From Marinobacter sp. HL-58 (lineage in GTDB: Bacteria > Pseudomonadota > Gammaproteobacteria > Pseudomonadales > Oleiphilaceae), in the NCBI RefSeq assembly GCF_001314605.1, contig NZ_LIHP01000012.1, positions 214,997 to 278,996 on the forward strand: a stretch of DNA of 64,000 bases, in the 5' to 3' direction. Positions 1-9,337 of the stretch are shown here, in pieces. The number at the start of each line of letters is the position of its first letter. Within the stretch, counting starts at the first letter, position 1. A program made the position numbers and the translations under genes. The notes beneath the pieces were generated by a model. The model ran no database searches. It was not told the DNA's origin and saw nothing but the letters and a program-made list of their open reading frames with translations.

Positions 1-385
1 TCGGCTTTTCAACGGAGATCTTGCTGAAATCACCCAGCTCTACTTCCGGCAGTACCTCAAAGATGGCCACGAACTCCAGGTCCTTGCCTTCTTCCATGGT
101 TTTTGGCTCAAACTTCGGCCAGCCTGCCGGATTGATGTCCTGCTCCTGCAGTGCCTTGATGTAGTTGTCACGCATGACTTCGCCGACAATTTCCTGACGG
201 ACGCTGTCACCGAAACGACGCTTCACCACACTCATGGGCACCTTGCCCGGACGGAAACCGTTCATTTTTACTGTGCGTGCGGTTTCCTGCAGGCGTTTCT
301 GGACCGCCTGGTCGATTTCCTGGGCGGGCACACCAATCGTCATCCGACGTTCGATGTTGGAGGTCGTTTCAACAGACACTTGCAT
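1..385 (-). CDS. tig: Trigger factor, N-terminal part (cut by window edge)
   Basis: Ribosome-bound chaperone and peptidyl-prolyl isomerase that meets nascent chains at the exit tunnel. Only the first ~128 codons are inside the window; the rest lies to the left. The protein begins MQVSVETTSNIERRMTIGVP and contains the ribosome-docking signature GFRPGKVP at about residues 44-51, diagnostic of the family. The start is the ATG at 385, preceded by GAGGATCTTCC as ribosome-binding site. It follows the tRNA-Pro/Arg/His/Leu cluster on the same strand with a 216-base gap. The tRNA-tig order matches Pseudomonas-type genomes. No clear separate tig promoter was found in the gap, so read-through from the tRNA promoter is possible. 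Confidence 0.95.
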   Translation of the reverse strand, partial: MQVSVETTSNIERRMTIGVPAQEIDQAVQKRLQETARTVKMNGFRPGKVPMSVVKRRFGDSVRQEIVGEVMRDNYIKALQEQDINPAGWPKFEPKTMEEGKDLEFVAIFEVLPEVELGDFSKISVEKP

Positions 386-601
386 GGAAGATCCTCAAAT
401 TACAGGTTCGGTATGTGAATGAAAATAAAACCAAAAGTCCTGTTCAGGGCGAATTCCCGGAAAAGGACGCAAATTTAAAAGCCGGTAGTTTATCACGGTT
501 TGCCATGCCGAGAGAATCACCCGGTAATGGCTCTTTTGCGGCAACGGATCACAGACAGACAAAGGAAAGAAAACAGGAGAGAAAACCGGTATCAATAATA
601 A

Positions 602-688
602 TGGTGCGAGCGGAGAGACTCGAACTCTCACGGGTTGCCCCACTGGAACCTAAATCCAGCGCGTCTACCAGTTCCGCCACGCTCGCAC
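602..688 (-). tRNA. tRNA-Leu (anticodon UAG)
   Basis: The reverse strand folds as a class II tRNA of 87 bases with a long variable arm and an encoded CCA end. The acceptor is GTGCGAG/CTCGCAC. The anticodon loop TTTAGGT is closed by CTGGA/TCCAG and gives anticodon TAG. It is the last tRNA of the four-gene cluster, directly before tig. Confidence 0.95.
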
Positions 689-770
689 AGGATCTGCGGA
701 TTCATACCTGCACAGGCAAGCGTAAAACCCAGCAACTGCGGAAATCAACCATGAAACACTGGGGAGAAAG

Positions 771-846
771 TGGGGTGGACGAAGGGGTTCGAACCCTCGA
801 CCGCAGGAGTCACAATCCTGAGCTCTACCAACTGAGCTACGTCCAC
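771..846 (-). tRNA. tRNA-His (anticodon GUG)
   Basis: Reverse-strand cloverleaf with anticodon loop TTGTGAC closed by CAGGA/TCCTG, giving anticodon GTG. CCA is encoded. A G at 847 can pair with the discriminator C at 774, the extra G-1:C73 pair typical of bacterial tRNA-His. It is the third gene of the tRNA cluster. Confidence 0.95.
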
Positions 847-940
847 CACATCCAGACTACCGCCGGGCAGACCCCAACAGGTACTTCAGGTTAACTTTGC
901 TGATTCGGTGTCTCCGGGACGGATCAGACCGTCTGCGGTA

Positions 941-1017
941 TGGCGCGCCCGGCAGGACTCGAACCTGCGACCACCGGCTTAGAAGGCCGATGCTCTATCC
1001 AGCTGAGCTACGGGCGC
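941..1017 (-). tRNA. tRNA-Arg (anticodon UCU)
   Basis: Reverse-strand cloverleaf of 77 bases with encoded CCA. The acceptor is GCGCCCG/CGGGCGC. The anticodon loop CTTCTAA gives TCT, which reads AGA/AGG codons. It is the second gene of the cluster. Confidence 0.95.
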
Positions 1018-1067
1018 ATGTACCGTTCGCCCACCTGACTGTTCAATATCCTGGATTTGCCAGAAAG

Positions 1068-1144
1068 TGGTCGGGGTAGAGAGATTCGAACTCCCGACAT
1101 CCTGCTCCCAAAGCAGGCGCGCTACCAGACTGCGCTATACCCCG
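1068..1144 (-). tRNA. tRNA-Pro (anticodon UGG)
   Basis: Reverse-strand cloverleaf of 77 bases with encoded CCA. The acceptor is CGGGGTA/TACCCCG. The anticodon loop TTTGGGA is closed by CCTGC/GCAGG and gives TGG. It is the first gene transcribed in the cluster, starting about 35 bases after the predicted transcription start. Confidence 0.95.
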
Positions 1145-1184
1145 TCTGAACTGAACAACAGATACCTCAGCAAAGTTGGCGCGC

Positions 1185-1213
1185 ATATTACCGGCGCCAA
1201 ACCGCTCCGTCAA
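1185..1213 (-). promoter_or_regulatory. Promoter of the tRNA-Pro/Arg/His/Leu(-tig) cluster
   Basis: On the minus strand, TTGACG (1208-1213) is followed after exactly 17 bases by TAATAT (1185-1190). The next bases are GCGCGCC, a GC-rich discriminator of the kind associated with stringent and growth-rate control of stable RNA promoters. The nearest downstream gene is tRNA-Pro. Confidence 0.85.
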
Positions 1214-1308
1214 CACGCATTTGGGCTTTTCCTCCTTCGATTGGCGGCGGAGCCCAAGCATGAGACAATGCGACGCCTTTATTCTCGCACAACCGACAAG
1301 ACAAAGAC

Positions 1309-2166
1309 ATGAGCGCCAAACTGATTAACGGAAAAGAAATCGCCGCCACTGTGCGACAACAGGTTGCGGCAGGAACCGAAGCCCGCAAACAGCAGGGGCT
1401 TCGCGCCCCCGGGCTGGCTGTAGTGCTGGTGGGTAACGACCCGGCATCCCGGGTTTACGTTGGCAACAAGCGCAAGGCTTGCGACGAGGCGGGCATCATG
1501 TCGCTCTCCTACGATCTGCCGGAAGACACATCACAGGAAGCCCTGGAAGCCCTGGTGGACGAACTGAATGAGAACCCGGACGTAGACGGCATACTGGTCC
1601 AGCTTCCACTGCCTCCCCACATGGATGCCGACCCGATTCTCGTGAAGATTCGCCCGGACAAGGATGTTGACGGTTTTCATCCATACAACATCGGCCGCCT
1701 GGTGCAACGCAAGCCCGCCCTGCGGCCCTGCACCCCGGCCGGGGTGATCACCCTGCTGGACAGCATCAACACCCCTTACAAGGGCCAGCATGCGGTTATC
1801 GTGGGCGCTTCCAACATCGTCGGCCGGCCCATGACCATGGAACTGCTTCTGAAAGGCGCCACCGTGACGGTGTGCCACCGGTTTACGGCCGATCTGGAAA
1901 AGTTCGTCAGAGAGGCGGACATCCTGATCGCAGCCGTTGGCAAGCCGGGGCTGATCAAAGGCGAATGGGTCAAGCCAGGAGCGACCGTAATTGATGTGGG
2001 CATCAACCGGATGGACGATGGCAAACTGCGCGGGGATGTTGATTTCGCAGCGGCCTCGGAGCGGGCGGCTTACATCACGCCGGTCCCCGGCGGCGTGGGG
2101 CCGATGACCATTGCCACCTTGCTGCAAAATACGCTGTATGCGGCGAATGAGTTGCATAAGGATTGA
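1309..2166 (+). CDS. folD: Methylenetetrahydrofolate dehydrogenase / methenyl-THF cyclohydrolase
   Basis: Bifunctional cytoplasmic enzyme of one-carbon metabolism that interconverts 5,10-methylene-, methenyl- and 10-formyl-tetrahydrofolate using NADP. At 285 residues it has the usual length. Visible signatures are [13 protein letters not shown] with Tyr50 and the catalytic Lys54, QLPLPPHM (about 100-107), PCTPAG, the nucleotide-binding segment [11 protein letters not shown], and the C-terminal [10 protein letters not shown]. The gene diverges from the tRNA cluster, with about 165 bases between it and tRNA-Pro. It is followed by REP-like repeats and a bidirectional terminator shared with glcB. 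No operon partner is seen. Confidence 0.97.
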   Translation: MSAKLINGKEIAATVRQQVAAGTEARKQQGLRAPGLAVVLVGNDPASRVYVGNKRKACDEAGIMSLSYDLPEDTSQEALEALVDELNENPDVDGILVQLPLPPHMDADPILVKIRPDKDVDGFHPYNIGRLVQRKPALRPCTPAGVITLLDSINTPYKGQHAVIVGASNIVGRPMTMELLLKGATVTVCHRFTADLEKFVREADILIAAVGKPGLIKGEWVKPGATVIDVGINRMDDGKLRGDVDFAAASERAAYITPVPGGVGPMTIATLLQNTLYAANELHKD

Positions 2167-2173
2167 ATTGGGT

Positions 2174-2211
2174 TGTCGGATTACGGCCCTTTCGGGCCTA
2201 ATCCGACCTAC
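2174..2211 (+). repeat. REP-like palindrome, copy 1
   Basis: Palindrome beginning TGTCGGATTACGGCC and ending GGCCTAATCCGACCTAC, with stem arms separated by CTTTC. It lies seven bases after the folD stop codon. It pairs with an inverted copy 26 bases downstream (2238-2270), giving a BIME-like unit. Confidence 0.8.
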
Positions 2212-2237
2212 ATGTGAAAACTCCCAGGTACCCGCCC

Positions 2238-2270
2238 GTAGGTCGGATTAGGCGAAGCCGTAATCCGACA
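2238..2270 (-). repeat. REP-like palindrome, copy 2 (inverted)
   Basis: Read on the minus strand this starts TGTCGGATTACGGC, has a TTCG turn, and ends GCCTAATCCGACCTAC. It is the same element as 2174-2211 in opposite orientation with a shorter loop. The folD terminator follows directly. Confidence 0.8.
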
Positions 2271-2300
2271 AAAGCAGACCACCCCTAAAGCTTCACCCAC

Positions 2301-2335
2301 AAAAAAACCCCGCTTCATTCAAAGCGGGGTTTTTT
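2301..2335. terminator. Bidirectional rho-independent terminator between folD and glcB
   Basis: The hairpin ACCCCGCTT-cattc-AAAGCGGGGT is flanked by a run of seven A on the left and six T on the right. It can therefore end transcription of both the plus-strand folD and the minus-strand glcB, whose stop codon is 14 bases away. Confidence 0.92.
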
Positions 2336-2348
2336 GAGAGCCGGGCGT

Positions 2349-4529
2349 TTACTGCCCATACTTCTCTTTCGCCTTCAGGCGATAGGCGTGCAGAAGTGGC
2401 TCGGTATAGCCGTTAGGCTGCTCACGGCCCTTCAGCACCAGATCCATCGCGGCCTGGAAGGCAATGCTGTCATCAAAGTCCGGCGCCATGTTGCGGTAGG
2501 ACGGGTCATTGGCGTTCTGACGATCAACAACCGCAGCCATGCGCTTCATGGTTTCATGAATCTGCTCTTCGGTGCAGATGCCATGATAGAGCCAGTTCGT
2601 CAGCAGTTGCGAGGCGATACGCAGCGTGGCACGGTCTTCCATCAGGCCGACATCGTTGATATCCGGAACCTTGGAGCAACCCACACCGCTATCGATCCAG
2701 CGCACCACGTAACCGAGGATGCCCTGGGCGTTGTTATCCAGTTCCTGCTGAATTTCTTCAGCCGACAGCGACGTCGGATCATCCATCACCGGTACGGTCA
2801 GGATATCGTCCAGGTTGGCGCGGGCGCGGCTTTCCAGCTGCTTCTGAATGTCGGCAACGTTAACCTGATGATAGTGCGTCGCGTGCAGGGTGGCAGCCGT
2901 TGGAGACGGAACCCATGCGGTGTTGGCACCCGCCTTAGGATGACCGATCTTGGCTTCCAGCATACCCGCCATCAGATCCGGCATGGCCCACATGCCCTTA
3001 CCAATCTGGGCAACGCCACGGAATCCGGTTTCCAGGCCGATATCCACGTTCCACTGCTCGTACGCCTGGATCCAGGTGGCCTGCTTCATCGGCCCCTTGC
3101 GGATAAACGGCCCCAGCTCCATGGAGGTGTGGATCTCGTCACCGGTACGATCCAGGAAACCGGTGTTGATAAACACGGCGCGCTCCTTGGCGGCATGGAT
3201 GCAGGACTTGAGGTTCACGGTTGTGCGACGCTCTTCGTCCATGATGCCGACTTTCAGTGTGTAGGCCGGCAGCCCAAGCGCATCTTCCACGCGGCCGAAG
3301 AATTCGTTGGTGAAGGCCACTTCTTCCGGGCCGTGCATCTTGGGCTTCACAATGTAGACAGACCCGGTGGTGCTGTTCTGCAGCTTGCCGTTACCCTTGA
3401 GATCATGAATCGCAATCAGCGATGTCAGCAAACCGTCCATCAGGCCCTCAGGTACTTCGCTGCCGTCCTTCAGCAGGATGGCCGGATTGGTCATCAGATG
3501 ACCGACGTTGCGAACGAACATCAGGCTGCGGCCCTTCAGTACCAGCTCACCACCGTCAGGTTTGGTGTAGGAGCGGTCCTGATGCATCTTGCGGGTCATC
3601 TGCTTCCCGCCCTTCTCGAAGGTTTCTTCCAGATCACCTTTCATCAGTCCCAGCCAGTTACGATAGGCCAGTGCCTTGTCGTCCGCGTCCACGGCGGCGA
3701 CAGAGTCTTCGCAGTCCATGATGGTGGTCAGGGCTGACTCCATCAGAACGTCTTTGACGTGGGCGCCGTCGTCCTTGCCAATGGGATGGCTGGCATCAAT
3801 CTGGATTTCGAAGTGCATGCCGTTCTTGACCAGCAGGATGCCGGTGGGCGCATCGGCAGCGCCGGTGTAGCCGACAAAACCGGATTCGTCTTTCAGGCCG
3901 GTGGACTCGCCATTCTGGAGCTTGACCACCAGCTTACCGCCTTCGACCAGGTACCTGGCTGCATCCTTGTGGCTACCGGCGGCCAGCGGTGCAGAGCTGT
4001 CCAGCAGGTTGCGGGCAAACTCGATAACCCTGGCACCACGAACCGGGTTGTATCCGGGGCCTTTCTCGGCGCCGTCTTCCTCGGAAATAGCGTCGGTGCC
4101 GTAAAGGGCATCGTAAAGGCTGCCCCAGCGGGCGTTGGCGGCATTCAGGGCAAAACGGGCGTTCATTACCGGAACCACCAGCTGGGGGCCGGCCATGGTG
4201 GCCACTTCCGGATCCACGTTGGAGGTGGAGATCTTGAAGTCGCCGGGCTCGTCCACCAGGTAGCCGATATCCTTCAGGAACGACTTGTACTCGGCCATGT
4301 CCAGCTTCTGACCCTTGTGGTCACGGTTCCAGCTGTCCATTTTTTCCTGGATGGCATCGCGCTTGGCGAGCAGTTCCTTGTTGCGGGGGGCCAGCTCGTG
4401 AACAATCTTGTCGAACTCGCTCCAGAATTTGTCAGCATCGACACCGGTACCCGGAATCGCTTCTTTGTTAACGAAATCGAACAGGTTCTTTGCGACCTGA
4501 AGGCCGCCGACTTGTACGCGTTCTGTCAT
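2349..4529 (-). CDS. glcB: Malate synthase G
   Basis: Condenses glyoxylate with acetyl-CoA to malate in the cytoplasm, for the glyoxylate shunt or glycolate use. At 726 residues it matches the large monomeric G isoform. Family signatures include [19 protein letters not shown] around residues 440-460 and [10 protein letters not shown] near the C-terminal catalytic region, plus the [14 protein letters not shown] start typical of the family. The start is the ATG at 4529. It has no same-strand partner downstream. cysS lies upstream on the same strand, but a candidate promoter (4613-4641) in the 156-base gap suggests independent control. Glyoxylate-shunt partners such as isocitrate lyase are not in the window; acnB lies 13 kb away. 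Confidence 0.97.
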   Translation of the reverse strand: MTERVQVGGLQVAKNLFDFVNKEAIPGTGVDADKFWSEFDKIVHELAPRNKELLAKRDAIQEKMDSWNRDHKGQKLDMAEYKSFLKDIGYLVDEPGDFKISTSNVDPEVATMAGPQLVVPVMNARFALNAANARWGSLYDALYGTDAISEEDGAEKGPGYNPVRGARVIEFARNLLDSSAPLAAGSHKDAARYLVEGGKLVVKLQNGESTGLKDESGFVGYTGAADAPTGILLVKNGMHFEIQIDASHPIGKDDGAHVKDVLMESALTTIMDCEDSVAAVDADDKALAYRNWLGLMKGDLEETFEKGGKQMTRKMHQDRSYTKPDGGELVLKGRSLMFVRNVGHLMTNPAILLKDGSEVPEGLMDGLLTSLIAIHDLKGNGKLQNSTTGSVYIVKPKMHGPEEVAFTNEFFGRVEDALGLPAYTLKVGIMDEERRTTVNLKSCIHAAKERAVFINTGFLDRTGDEIHTSMELGPFIRKGPMKQATWIQAYEQWNVDIGLETGFRGVAQIGKGMWAMPDLMAGMLEAKIGHPKAGANTAWVPSPTAATLHATHYHQVNVADIQKQLESRARANLDDILTVPVMDDPTSLSAEEIQQELDNNAQGILGYVVRWIDSGVGCSKVPDINDVGLMEDRATLRIASQLLTNWLYHGICTEEQIHETMKRMAAVVDRQNANDPSYRNMAPDFDDSIAFQAAMDLVLKGREQPNGYTEPLLHAYRLKAKEKYGQ

Positions 4530-4612
4530 CGTTGTTTGCCTCAGTGGGTTACTGTATTCCCTGCCCTTTCCGGCGGATTGTCCCGGAAGGGCCGTTTTAA
4601 TTCGAGGGCGGT

Positions 4613-4641
4613 ATTGTACGGGAATTTCCCTACAAGGTCAT
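4613..4641 (-). promoter_or_regulatory. Candidate glcB promoter with palindrome in the spacer
   Basis: On the minus strand, ATGACC (4636-4641) and TACAAT (4613-4618) are 17 bases apart. The spacer holds a perfect 11-base palindrome GGGAATTTCCC (4620-4630) that could be an operator. A further GC-rich hairpin, CCCTTCCGGG..CCGGAAAGGG, lies between the predicted start site and glcB. This is a sequence match only. Confidence 0.5.
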
Positions 4642-4685
4642 TCCCGGGCCGACAACCCGACTTCCGGTCAGACCCGGACAGGCCA

Positions 4686-6068
4686 CTAGCCCCGGCGCCA
4701 GCTGGTTCCCTCGCGGCTGTCGTCGAGAATGACCCCCTTTTCCGCCAGCTCATCACGGATACGGTCCGCCTCGGCAAAATCCTTCCGCTTGCGCGCATCG
4801 GCACGGGCCTGGATCATGGCTTCGATATCGTCGGCACTGAGCTCACTGCCGGTATCCGCCTGGAAGAAGGACTCCGGGTCCTGCTGCAGCAGGCCGAGGA
4901 TGCTTCCCAGCCTGACCAGCACTGCGGCCTGCTCACTGGCCTGCTCATCGCGGCCTTCCCGGCGATGCTGGTTAATCTCGTTTGCCACCGCGTGCAGCAC
5001 CGCAATCGCCCCGGCGGTATTGAAGTCGTCGTCCATGGCTTCGGCGAAGCGTCGGTCATGCTCGGTTTCCGGCACATCCTTGGCGGGCACCAGTCCACGC
5101 AGTGCGTGGTAGAGCCGGGTAAGCGTGCGCCCTGCCTCGGCAAGGTTGTCTTCCGAGTAATCCACCTGGCTGCGGTAGTGACTGGACACGAGGAAGTAGC
5201 GCACCACTTCCGGTGGATACTTTTCGAAGATCTCACGGATGGTGAAGAAGTTGCCCAGGGACTTGGACATCTTTTCCTTGTTCACGCGAATGGCACCCGC
5301 ATGCATCCAGGTGTTCACAAAGGTATGCCCATTGGCACACTCGGACTGGGCAATCTCGTTTTCGTGGTGCGGGAACAGCAGGTCCGGCCCGCCGCCGTGA
5401 ATATCGAAGGTTTCCCCCAGGCAGCGGTTGGACATGGCGGAGCACTCAATATGCCAGCCCGGCCGACCGTCACCCCAGGGCGAGGGCCAACTCACTTCTC
5501 CAGGCTTGGCGGCTTTCCAGAGTACGAAATCGGCGGGGCTGCGCTTGGCTTCCTGCACATCCACCCGGGCACCGGCCACCAGGTCCTCCAGTTTTTTCTT
5601 GCTGAGCTTGCCGTATTCGGGGTAGGACTCCACCGAGAAGTACACGTCGCCATTATCGGCAGCGTATGCATGACCGCTGGAGACGAGCTTGTGAATCATG
5701 GCCACAATTTCGTTGATGTAGTCAGTGGCACAGGGCTCTTCAGTCGGTGAAAGAACGCCCAGCCTGGCCTCATCCTCGTGCATGGCCTTGATCATTCTGG
5801 CTGTCAGGTCCGAGAATTTTTCGCCGTTCTCTTCCGCTCTCTGCAGGATCTTGTCGTCGATATCAGTGATATTGCGAACGTAATGAACATCGTACCCGCG
5901 ATGACGCAAATACCGCGTAATCACATCAAACGCCACCAACACCCTCGCATGCCCAAGATGACAGTAGTCATACACCGTCATGCCACACACATACATGCGA
6001 ACCTTTCCTGGCTCGATCGGCTGAAATTCTTCCTTTTGCTGACTAAGGGTGTTGTAGATTCTAATCAC
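4686..6068 (-). CDS. cysS: Cysteine--tRNA ligase
   Basis: Class I aminoacyl-tRNA synthetase that charges tRNA-Cys. Its 460 residues are the normal length. Visible are the zinc ligand Cys28 in CGMTVYD, the HIGH motif as HLGH (37-40), WHIECSAMS and [10 protein letters not shown] for the remaining zinc ligands, and KMSKS at 266-270. The start codon is GTG at 6068, with AGG seven bases upstream and the conserved beginning [14 protein letters not shown]. It lies downstream of glnS on the same strand. The 186-base gap is filled by a large inverted repeat that may limit co-transcription. Confidence 0.97.
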   Translation of the reverse strand: MIRIYNTLSQQKEEFQPIEPGKVRMYVCGMTVYDYCHLGHARVLVAFDVITRYLRHRGYDVHYVRNITDIDDKILQRAEENGEKFSDLTARMIKAMHEDEARLGVLSPTEEPCATDYINEIVAMIHKLVSSGHAYAADNGDVYFSVESYPEYGKLSKKKLEDLVAGARVDVQEAKRSPADFVLWKAAKPGEVSWPSPWGDGRPGWHIECSAMSNRCLGETFDIHGGGPDLLFPHHENEIAQSECANGHTFVNTWMHAGAIRVNKEKMSKSLGNFFTIREIFEKYPPEVVRYFLVSSHYRSQVDYSEDNLAEAGRTLTRLYHALRGLVPAKDVPETEHDRRFAEAMDDDFNTAGAIAVLHAVANEINQHRREGRDEQASEQAAVLVRLGSILGLLQQDPESFFQADTGSELSADDIEAMIQARADARKRKDFAEADRIRDELAEKGVILDDSREGTSWRRG

Positions 6069-6113
6069 GTGATGCCTGTTGTTTGCCTGATGTATCGGGT
6101 TTTAGTGCGGGCC

Positions 6114-6225
6114 GCCGTCAGGCCGGGGGCATCCCTCCGGGACACGCCGTGAATACGTCCCTGTAGGCTCGTAAAAAACATCCCTGTTTTTTACGGTCCC
6201 GGAGGGATGCCCCCGGCCCGACGGC
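6114..6225. repeat. Long nested inverted repeat (cruciform) between glnS and cysS
   Basis: The 30-base arms at 6114-6143 and 6196-6225 are reverse complements with one mismatch. The loop carries a second perfect hairpin, CGTAAAAAACA / TGTTTTTTACG (6170-6180 and 6185-6195), around TCCC. The sequence CATCCCTCCGGGAC appears in the left arm, and the right arm begins directly after the inner hairpin. No coding capacity is seen. It could be a dispersed palindromic repeat or an RNA structure that separates glnS from cysS expression. Confidence 0.85.
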
Positions 6226-6254
6226 TCCTTCGACTTTGTTCGTGCCTTCAGATA

Positions 6255-7931
6255 TTACTTGCTCTTTCCCCATGAATCCCGGAGGGTCACGGTCCGATTA
6301 AACACCGGCCGTCCGGCTGCGGCCGTCAGTTCCTGGTCGCAGAAAAAGTAGCCTTCCCGCTCGAACTGGTATGGCAGATCCGTCCGTGGCGTAGCCAGGC
6401 TCTTCTCTACCCTGGCGCCTTTGAGGACGATCAGAGATTCCGGGTTAATAGAGTCCACAAAATCGGTTTCTTTGTCGCTGTCTGGCGATTCGTGGGTAAA
6501 CAGACGGTCGTATTGATTGATGTCCGTTTCAACGCTGTCGGTTGCCGACACCCAGTGAACCACACCGTTCGGTTTATAACCTTCGGGATTCACACCCAGA
6601 GTATTGGGGTCGTATTCGCACTTCAGCTCGACAATCTCACCGCTGTTATCGCGGATAACCTCACGGCAGGTCATCACATACCCACCCCGCAGGCGCACCG
6701 CCTGATCCGGGGCCAGGCGCTTCCATTTGCGGGGCGGCTCTTCGGTGAAATCTTCCCGGTCGATATACAGGGTCTGGCTCCAGGTAACTTCCCGCTCGCC
6801 CATGTCCGGGTCCTGGGGATGAACCGGCAACACCAGGGTTTCGGTCTTGTCTTCCGGATAGTTGGTCAGGGTCACCTTCAGCGGGCGCATGACACACATG
6901 GCGCGGGGCGCACGGGTGTTCAGGTCTTCGCGGATGGCGTGTTCCAGCATGCCCATATCCACGGTGCCGCCGGCCTTGTTGACGCCGATCATGTCGCAGA
7001 ACGTACGGATGGATTCGGGGGTATAACCACGGCGGCGCATACCCGAAATAGTCGGCATCCGGGGATCGTTCCAGCCGTCCACGAAGCCTTCGTCCACCAG
7101 ACGCTTGAGCTTGCGTTTGCTGGTGATGGTGTAGTTCAGGTTCAGCCGCGCAAACTCGATCTGGCGCGGCTGGCAGGGAGCGGAGATGTTCTCCAGTACC
7201 CAGTCATAAAGTGGCCGGTGGTCCTCGAACTCCAGGGTGCACAAAGAGTGGGTGATCCCCTCCATGGCGTCGGAAATCGGGTGGGTGAAGTCGTACATCG
7301 GGTAGATGCACCACTTGTCGCCAGTCTGATGGTGATCGGCATAGCGAATGCGGTACAGGATCGGGTCCCGCATGTTGATGTTGGGGGATGCCATATCAAT
7401 CTTCGCACGCAGCACCAACTCACCGTTCTCGTACTTGCCATCGCGCATGTCGCGGAACAGCTGCAGATTTTCTTCCACCGGGCGGTCGCGATAGGGGCTG
7501 TTCTGGCCGGGTTCTTTCAGGGTGCCCCGGTACGCGGCCATCTGGTCGGCGGTAAGCGCACACACGTAGGCCTTGCCCTTTTCAATCAGCTCAACGGCGA
7601 AGTCATAGATGGCATCGAAATAATCCGAGGCATAGCGCACCTCACCGGCCCACTCATAGCCCAGCCAGTGCACATCCTGCTTGATGGCATCGATGTACTC
7701 CTGGGATTCCTTTTCCGGGTTGGTGTCGTCAAACCGCAGGGTGCAAACACCATCAAACGTTTCGGCGATGCCGAAGTTCAGGCAGATCGACTTGGCATGA
7801 CCGATGTGCAGGTAACCATTGGGCTCCGGCGGAAACCGTGTCACCACCTTCCCCGTGTGCTCGCCTTTGGCAATGGCGTCTTCAATCAGGCTCTGGATGA
7901 AGTTATGGGCTTTCTTGGACTCGGCGCTCAT
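6255..7931 (-). CDS. glnS: Glutamine--tRNA ligase
   Basis: Class I synthetase charging tRNA-Gln. It has 558 residues, typical for gammaproteobacteria. The HIGH motif is in [11 protein letters not shown] (42-45) and the second signature is present as [10 protein letters not shown]. The anticodon-binding beta-barrels fill the C-terminal half. The start is the ATG at 7931. A perfect TATAAT is on the minus strand at 7969-7974 in the divergent glnS-ppiB interval, but without a good -35 match. cysS follows on the same strand after the nested inverted repeat. Confidence 0.97.
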   Translation of the reverse strand: MSAESKKAHNFIQSLIEDAIAKGEHTGKVVTRFPPEPNGYLHIGHAKSICLNFGIAETFDGVCTLRFDDTNPEKESQEYIDAIKQDVHWLGYEWAGEVRYASDYFDAIYDFAVELIEKGKAYVCALTADQMAAYRGTLKEPGQNSPYRDRPVEENLQLFRDMRDGKYENGELVLRAKIDMASPNINMRDPILYRIRYADHHQTGDKWCIYPMYDFTHPISDAMEGITHSLCTLEFEDHRPLYDWVLENISAPCQPRQIEFARLNLNYTITSKRKLKRLVDEGFVDGWNDPRMPTISGMRRRGYTPESIRTFCDMIGVNKAGGTVDMGMLEHAIREDLNTRAPRAMCVMRPLKVTLTNYPEDKTETLVLPVHPQDPDMGEREVTWSQTLYIDREDFTEEPPRKWKRLAPDQAVRLRGGYVMTCREVIRDNSGEIVELKCEYDPNTLGVNPEGYKPNGVVHWVSATDSVETDINQYDRLFTHESPDSDKETDFVDSINPESLIVLKGARVEKSLATPRTDLPYQFEREGYFFCDQELTAAAGRPVFNRTVTLRDSWGKSK

Positions 7932-8069
7932 ACAATCTCAATCATAGGGTGTGGGTCTGAAACCGCGTATTATACTCACAAATCATTGCCTAACTCATGC
8001 ACACGTACAAACTCTTAAGTACAATACCCCCATCGATGCTCCATATACCCATTTGAACAGGAAACCCTG

Positions 8070-8579
8070 ATGATTCTGCTGAAAACCTCCCACGGTGATA
8101 TCAAACTGGAACTTGATTACGACAATGCCCCGGAGACCGCGAAAAACTTTGAGCAGTATGTCCGTGAAGGTTTTTACGACGGGCTGATTTTTCATCGTGT
8201 GATCAGCAACTTCATGATTCAGGGCGGCGGCTTCGAGCCGGGGATGACTCCGCGCAAAACCCGCGAACCCATCAGGAATGAAGCCAACAACGGTCTCAGC
8301 AATATGCAGGGCACCGTTGCCATGGCCCGCACCATGGACCCCCACTCCGCCACCGCCCAGTTCTTTATCAACGTCGAGAATAACGGCTTCCTCGACCATA
8401 CCGCCGAGAATGCCGAGGGCTGGGGTTACTGTGTATTCGGCAAGGTTGTGGAGGGCATGGATACCGTTAATGCCATTCGTGCCGTGCGCACCACCATGCG
8501 ATCAGGCCATCAGGACGTTCCCGCCGACGACGTGGTTATCGAAAAAGCCGAGGTTGTAGAGGACGGAGGCGCGGCGTGA
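8070..8579 (+). CDS. ppiB: Peptidyl-prolyl cis-trans isomerase B (cyclophilin)
   Basis: Single-domain cytoplasmic cyclophilin of 169 residues that speeds prolyl bond isomerization. Cyclophilin signatures include [15 protein letters not shown] (about 48-62) with the catalytic Arg, [17 protein letters not shown], and [15 protein letters not shown]. There is no signal peptide, so this is the B rather than the periplasmic A type. The start is the ATG at 8070, preceded by AGGAAACCCTG. Its stop codon overlaps the GTG start of lpxH, so the two are translationally coupled. The ppiB-lpxH pair facing glnS is a conserved gammaproteobacterial arrangement. Confidence 0.95.
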   Translation: MILLKTSHGDIKLELDYDNAPETAKNFEQYVREGFYDGLIFHRVISNFMIQGGGFEPGMTPRKTREPIRNEANNGLSNMQGTVAMARTMDPHSATAQFFINVENNGFLDHTAENAEGWGYCVFGKVVEGMDTVNAIRAVRTTMRSGHQDVPADDVVIEKAEVVEDGGAA

Positions 8580-9301
8580 CCACGCTGTTTATCTCTGATC
8601 TTCACCTGGAAGAATCCCGGCCGGACATTACCAACGCATTCCTGGCGTTTCTGGAGGAACAAGCCCGGGGCGCGGAACAGCTCTTCATCCTCGGTGACTT
8701 TTTTGAAGCCTGGATCGGTGATGACGAACGAACGCCACTTCAGGAACAGGTCGCAGAAGCCCTGCGGGCGCTCAGCGAGGCCGGCACGGCACTGTTCCTG
8801 ATGCACGGCAACCGGGACTTCCTGATTGGTGAGGATTACTGCAACCGAATCGGCGCCACCCTGCTGGACGACCCGACGGTGATAGACCTGTACGGCACGC
8901 CCAGCCTGCTGATGCACGGCGACAGCCTGTGCACCGCCGACGTGGAATACCAGAAGTTCCGCGCCAATATGCGCAATCCGCAATGGCAGCAGATGATTCT
9001 CCAGCGCCCGCTGGCAGAACGCCAGCAGATGGCGCGGCAGTTGCGGGAAATCAGCATGGCGAAGAACAAGGGCAAGGAAGAGTTCATCATGGACGTCACA
9101 CCGGACGAAGTGGTGAAGGAGATGGAAGCCCACGGGGTACAGCGCATGATTCACGGCCATACCCACCGGCCTGCGGTTCACGAACTGGAAGCCAACGGTA
9201 AGCCCGCCAGACGAATTGTGCTGGGAGACTGGGACGAAAATGTCTGGTGGCTGGAAGTAGCCCCCGGGCAGGAACCGATGCTGAAAAAACATCCCCTGTA
9301 A
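8576..9301 (+). CDS. lpxH: UDP-2,3-diacylglucosamine hydrolase
   Basis: Hydrolyses UDP-2,3-diacylglucosamine to lipid X in lipid A synthesis, as a peripheral membrane metalloenzyme. The calcineurin-like phosphoesterase residues are visible: Asp8 and His10 in ISDLHLEE, the Asp of LGDFFEAW near residue 41, HGNRDF, and the C-terminal HGHTHRP. Its 241 residues match the family. The GTG start at 8576 overlaps the ppiB stop codon by four bases. A GC-rich hairpin without a T-run follows. Confidence 0.95.
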   Translation: MTTLFISDLHLEESRPDITNAFLAFLEEQARGAEQLFILGDFFEAWIGDDERTPLQEQVAEALRALSEAGTALFLMHGNRDFLIGEDYCNRIGATLLDDPTVIDLYGTPSLLMHGDSLCTADVEYQKFRANMRNPQWQQMILQRPLAERQQMARQLREISMAKNKGKEEFIMDVTPDEVVKEMEAHGVQRMIHGHTHRPAVHELEANGKPARRIVLGDWDENVWWLEVAPGQEPMLKKHPL

Positions 9302-9306
9302 GGTCC

Positions 9307-9331
9307 GGGCCGGGGCATCCGTACCCGGCCC
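9307..9331. terminator. GC-rich hairpin between convergent lpxH and the 9338-10165 gene
   Basis: Eight-base perfect stem GGGCCGGG / CCCGGCCC with a nine-base loop. Neither side carries a T-run, so intrinsic termination is uncertain. Its position in the 36-base convergent gap fits a transcription barrier. Confidence 0.4.
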
Positions 9332-9337
9332 TGCACT

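Noticed and set aside
2334..5750. Very long open frames on the plus strand (467 and 663 codons) across glcB and cysS
   Set aside because: They lie antisense to two unmistakable enzyme genes, lack ribosome sites and recognizable domains, and are expected in GC-rich DNA with biased third codon positions.
6170..6195. Inner hairpin CGTAAAAAACA/TGTTTTTTACG read as a simple terminator
   Set aside because: The stem is A/T-rich with no GC stem followed by a T-run outside it, and it is enclosed by long arms. A repeat element fits better.
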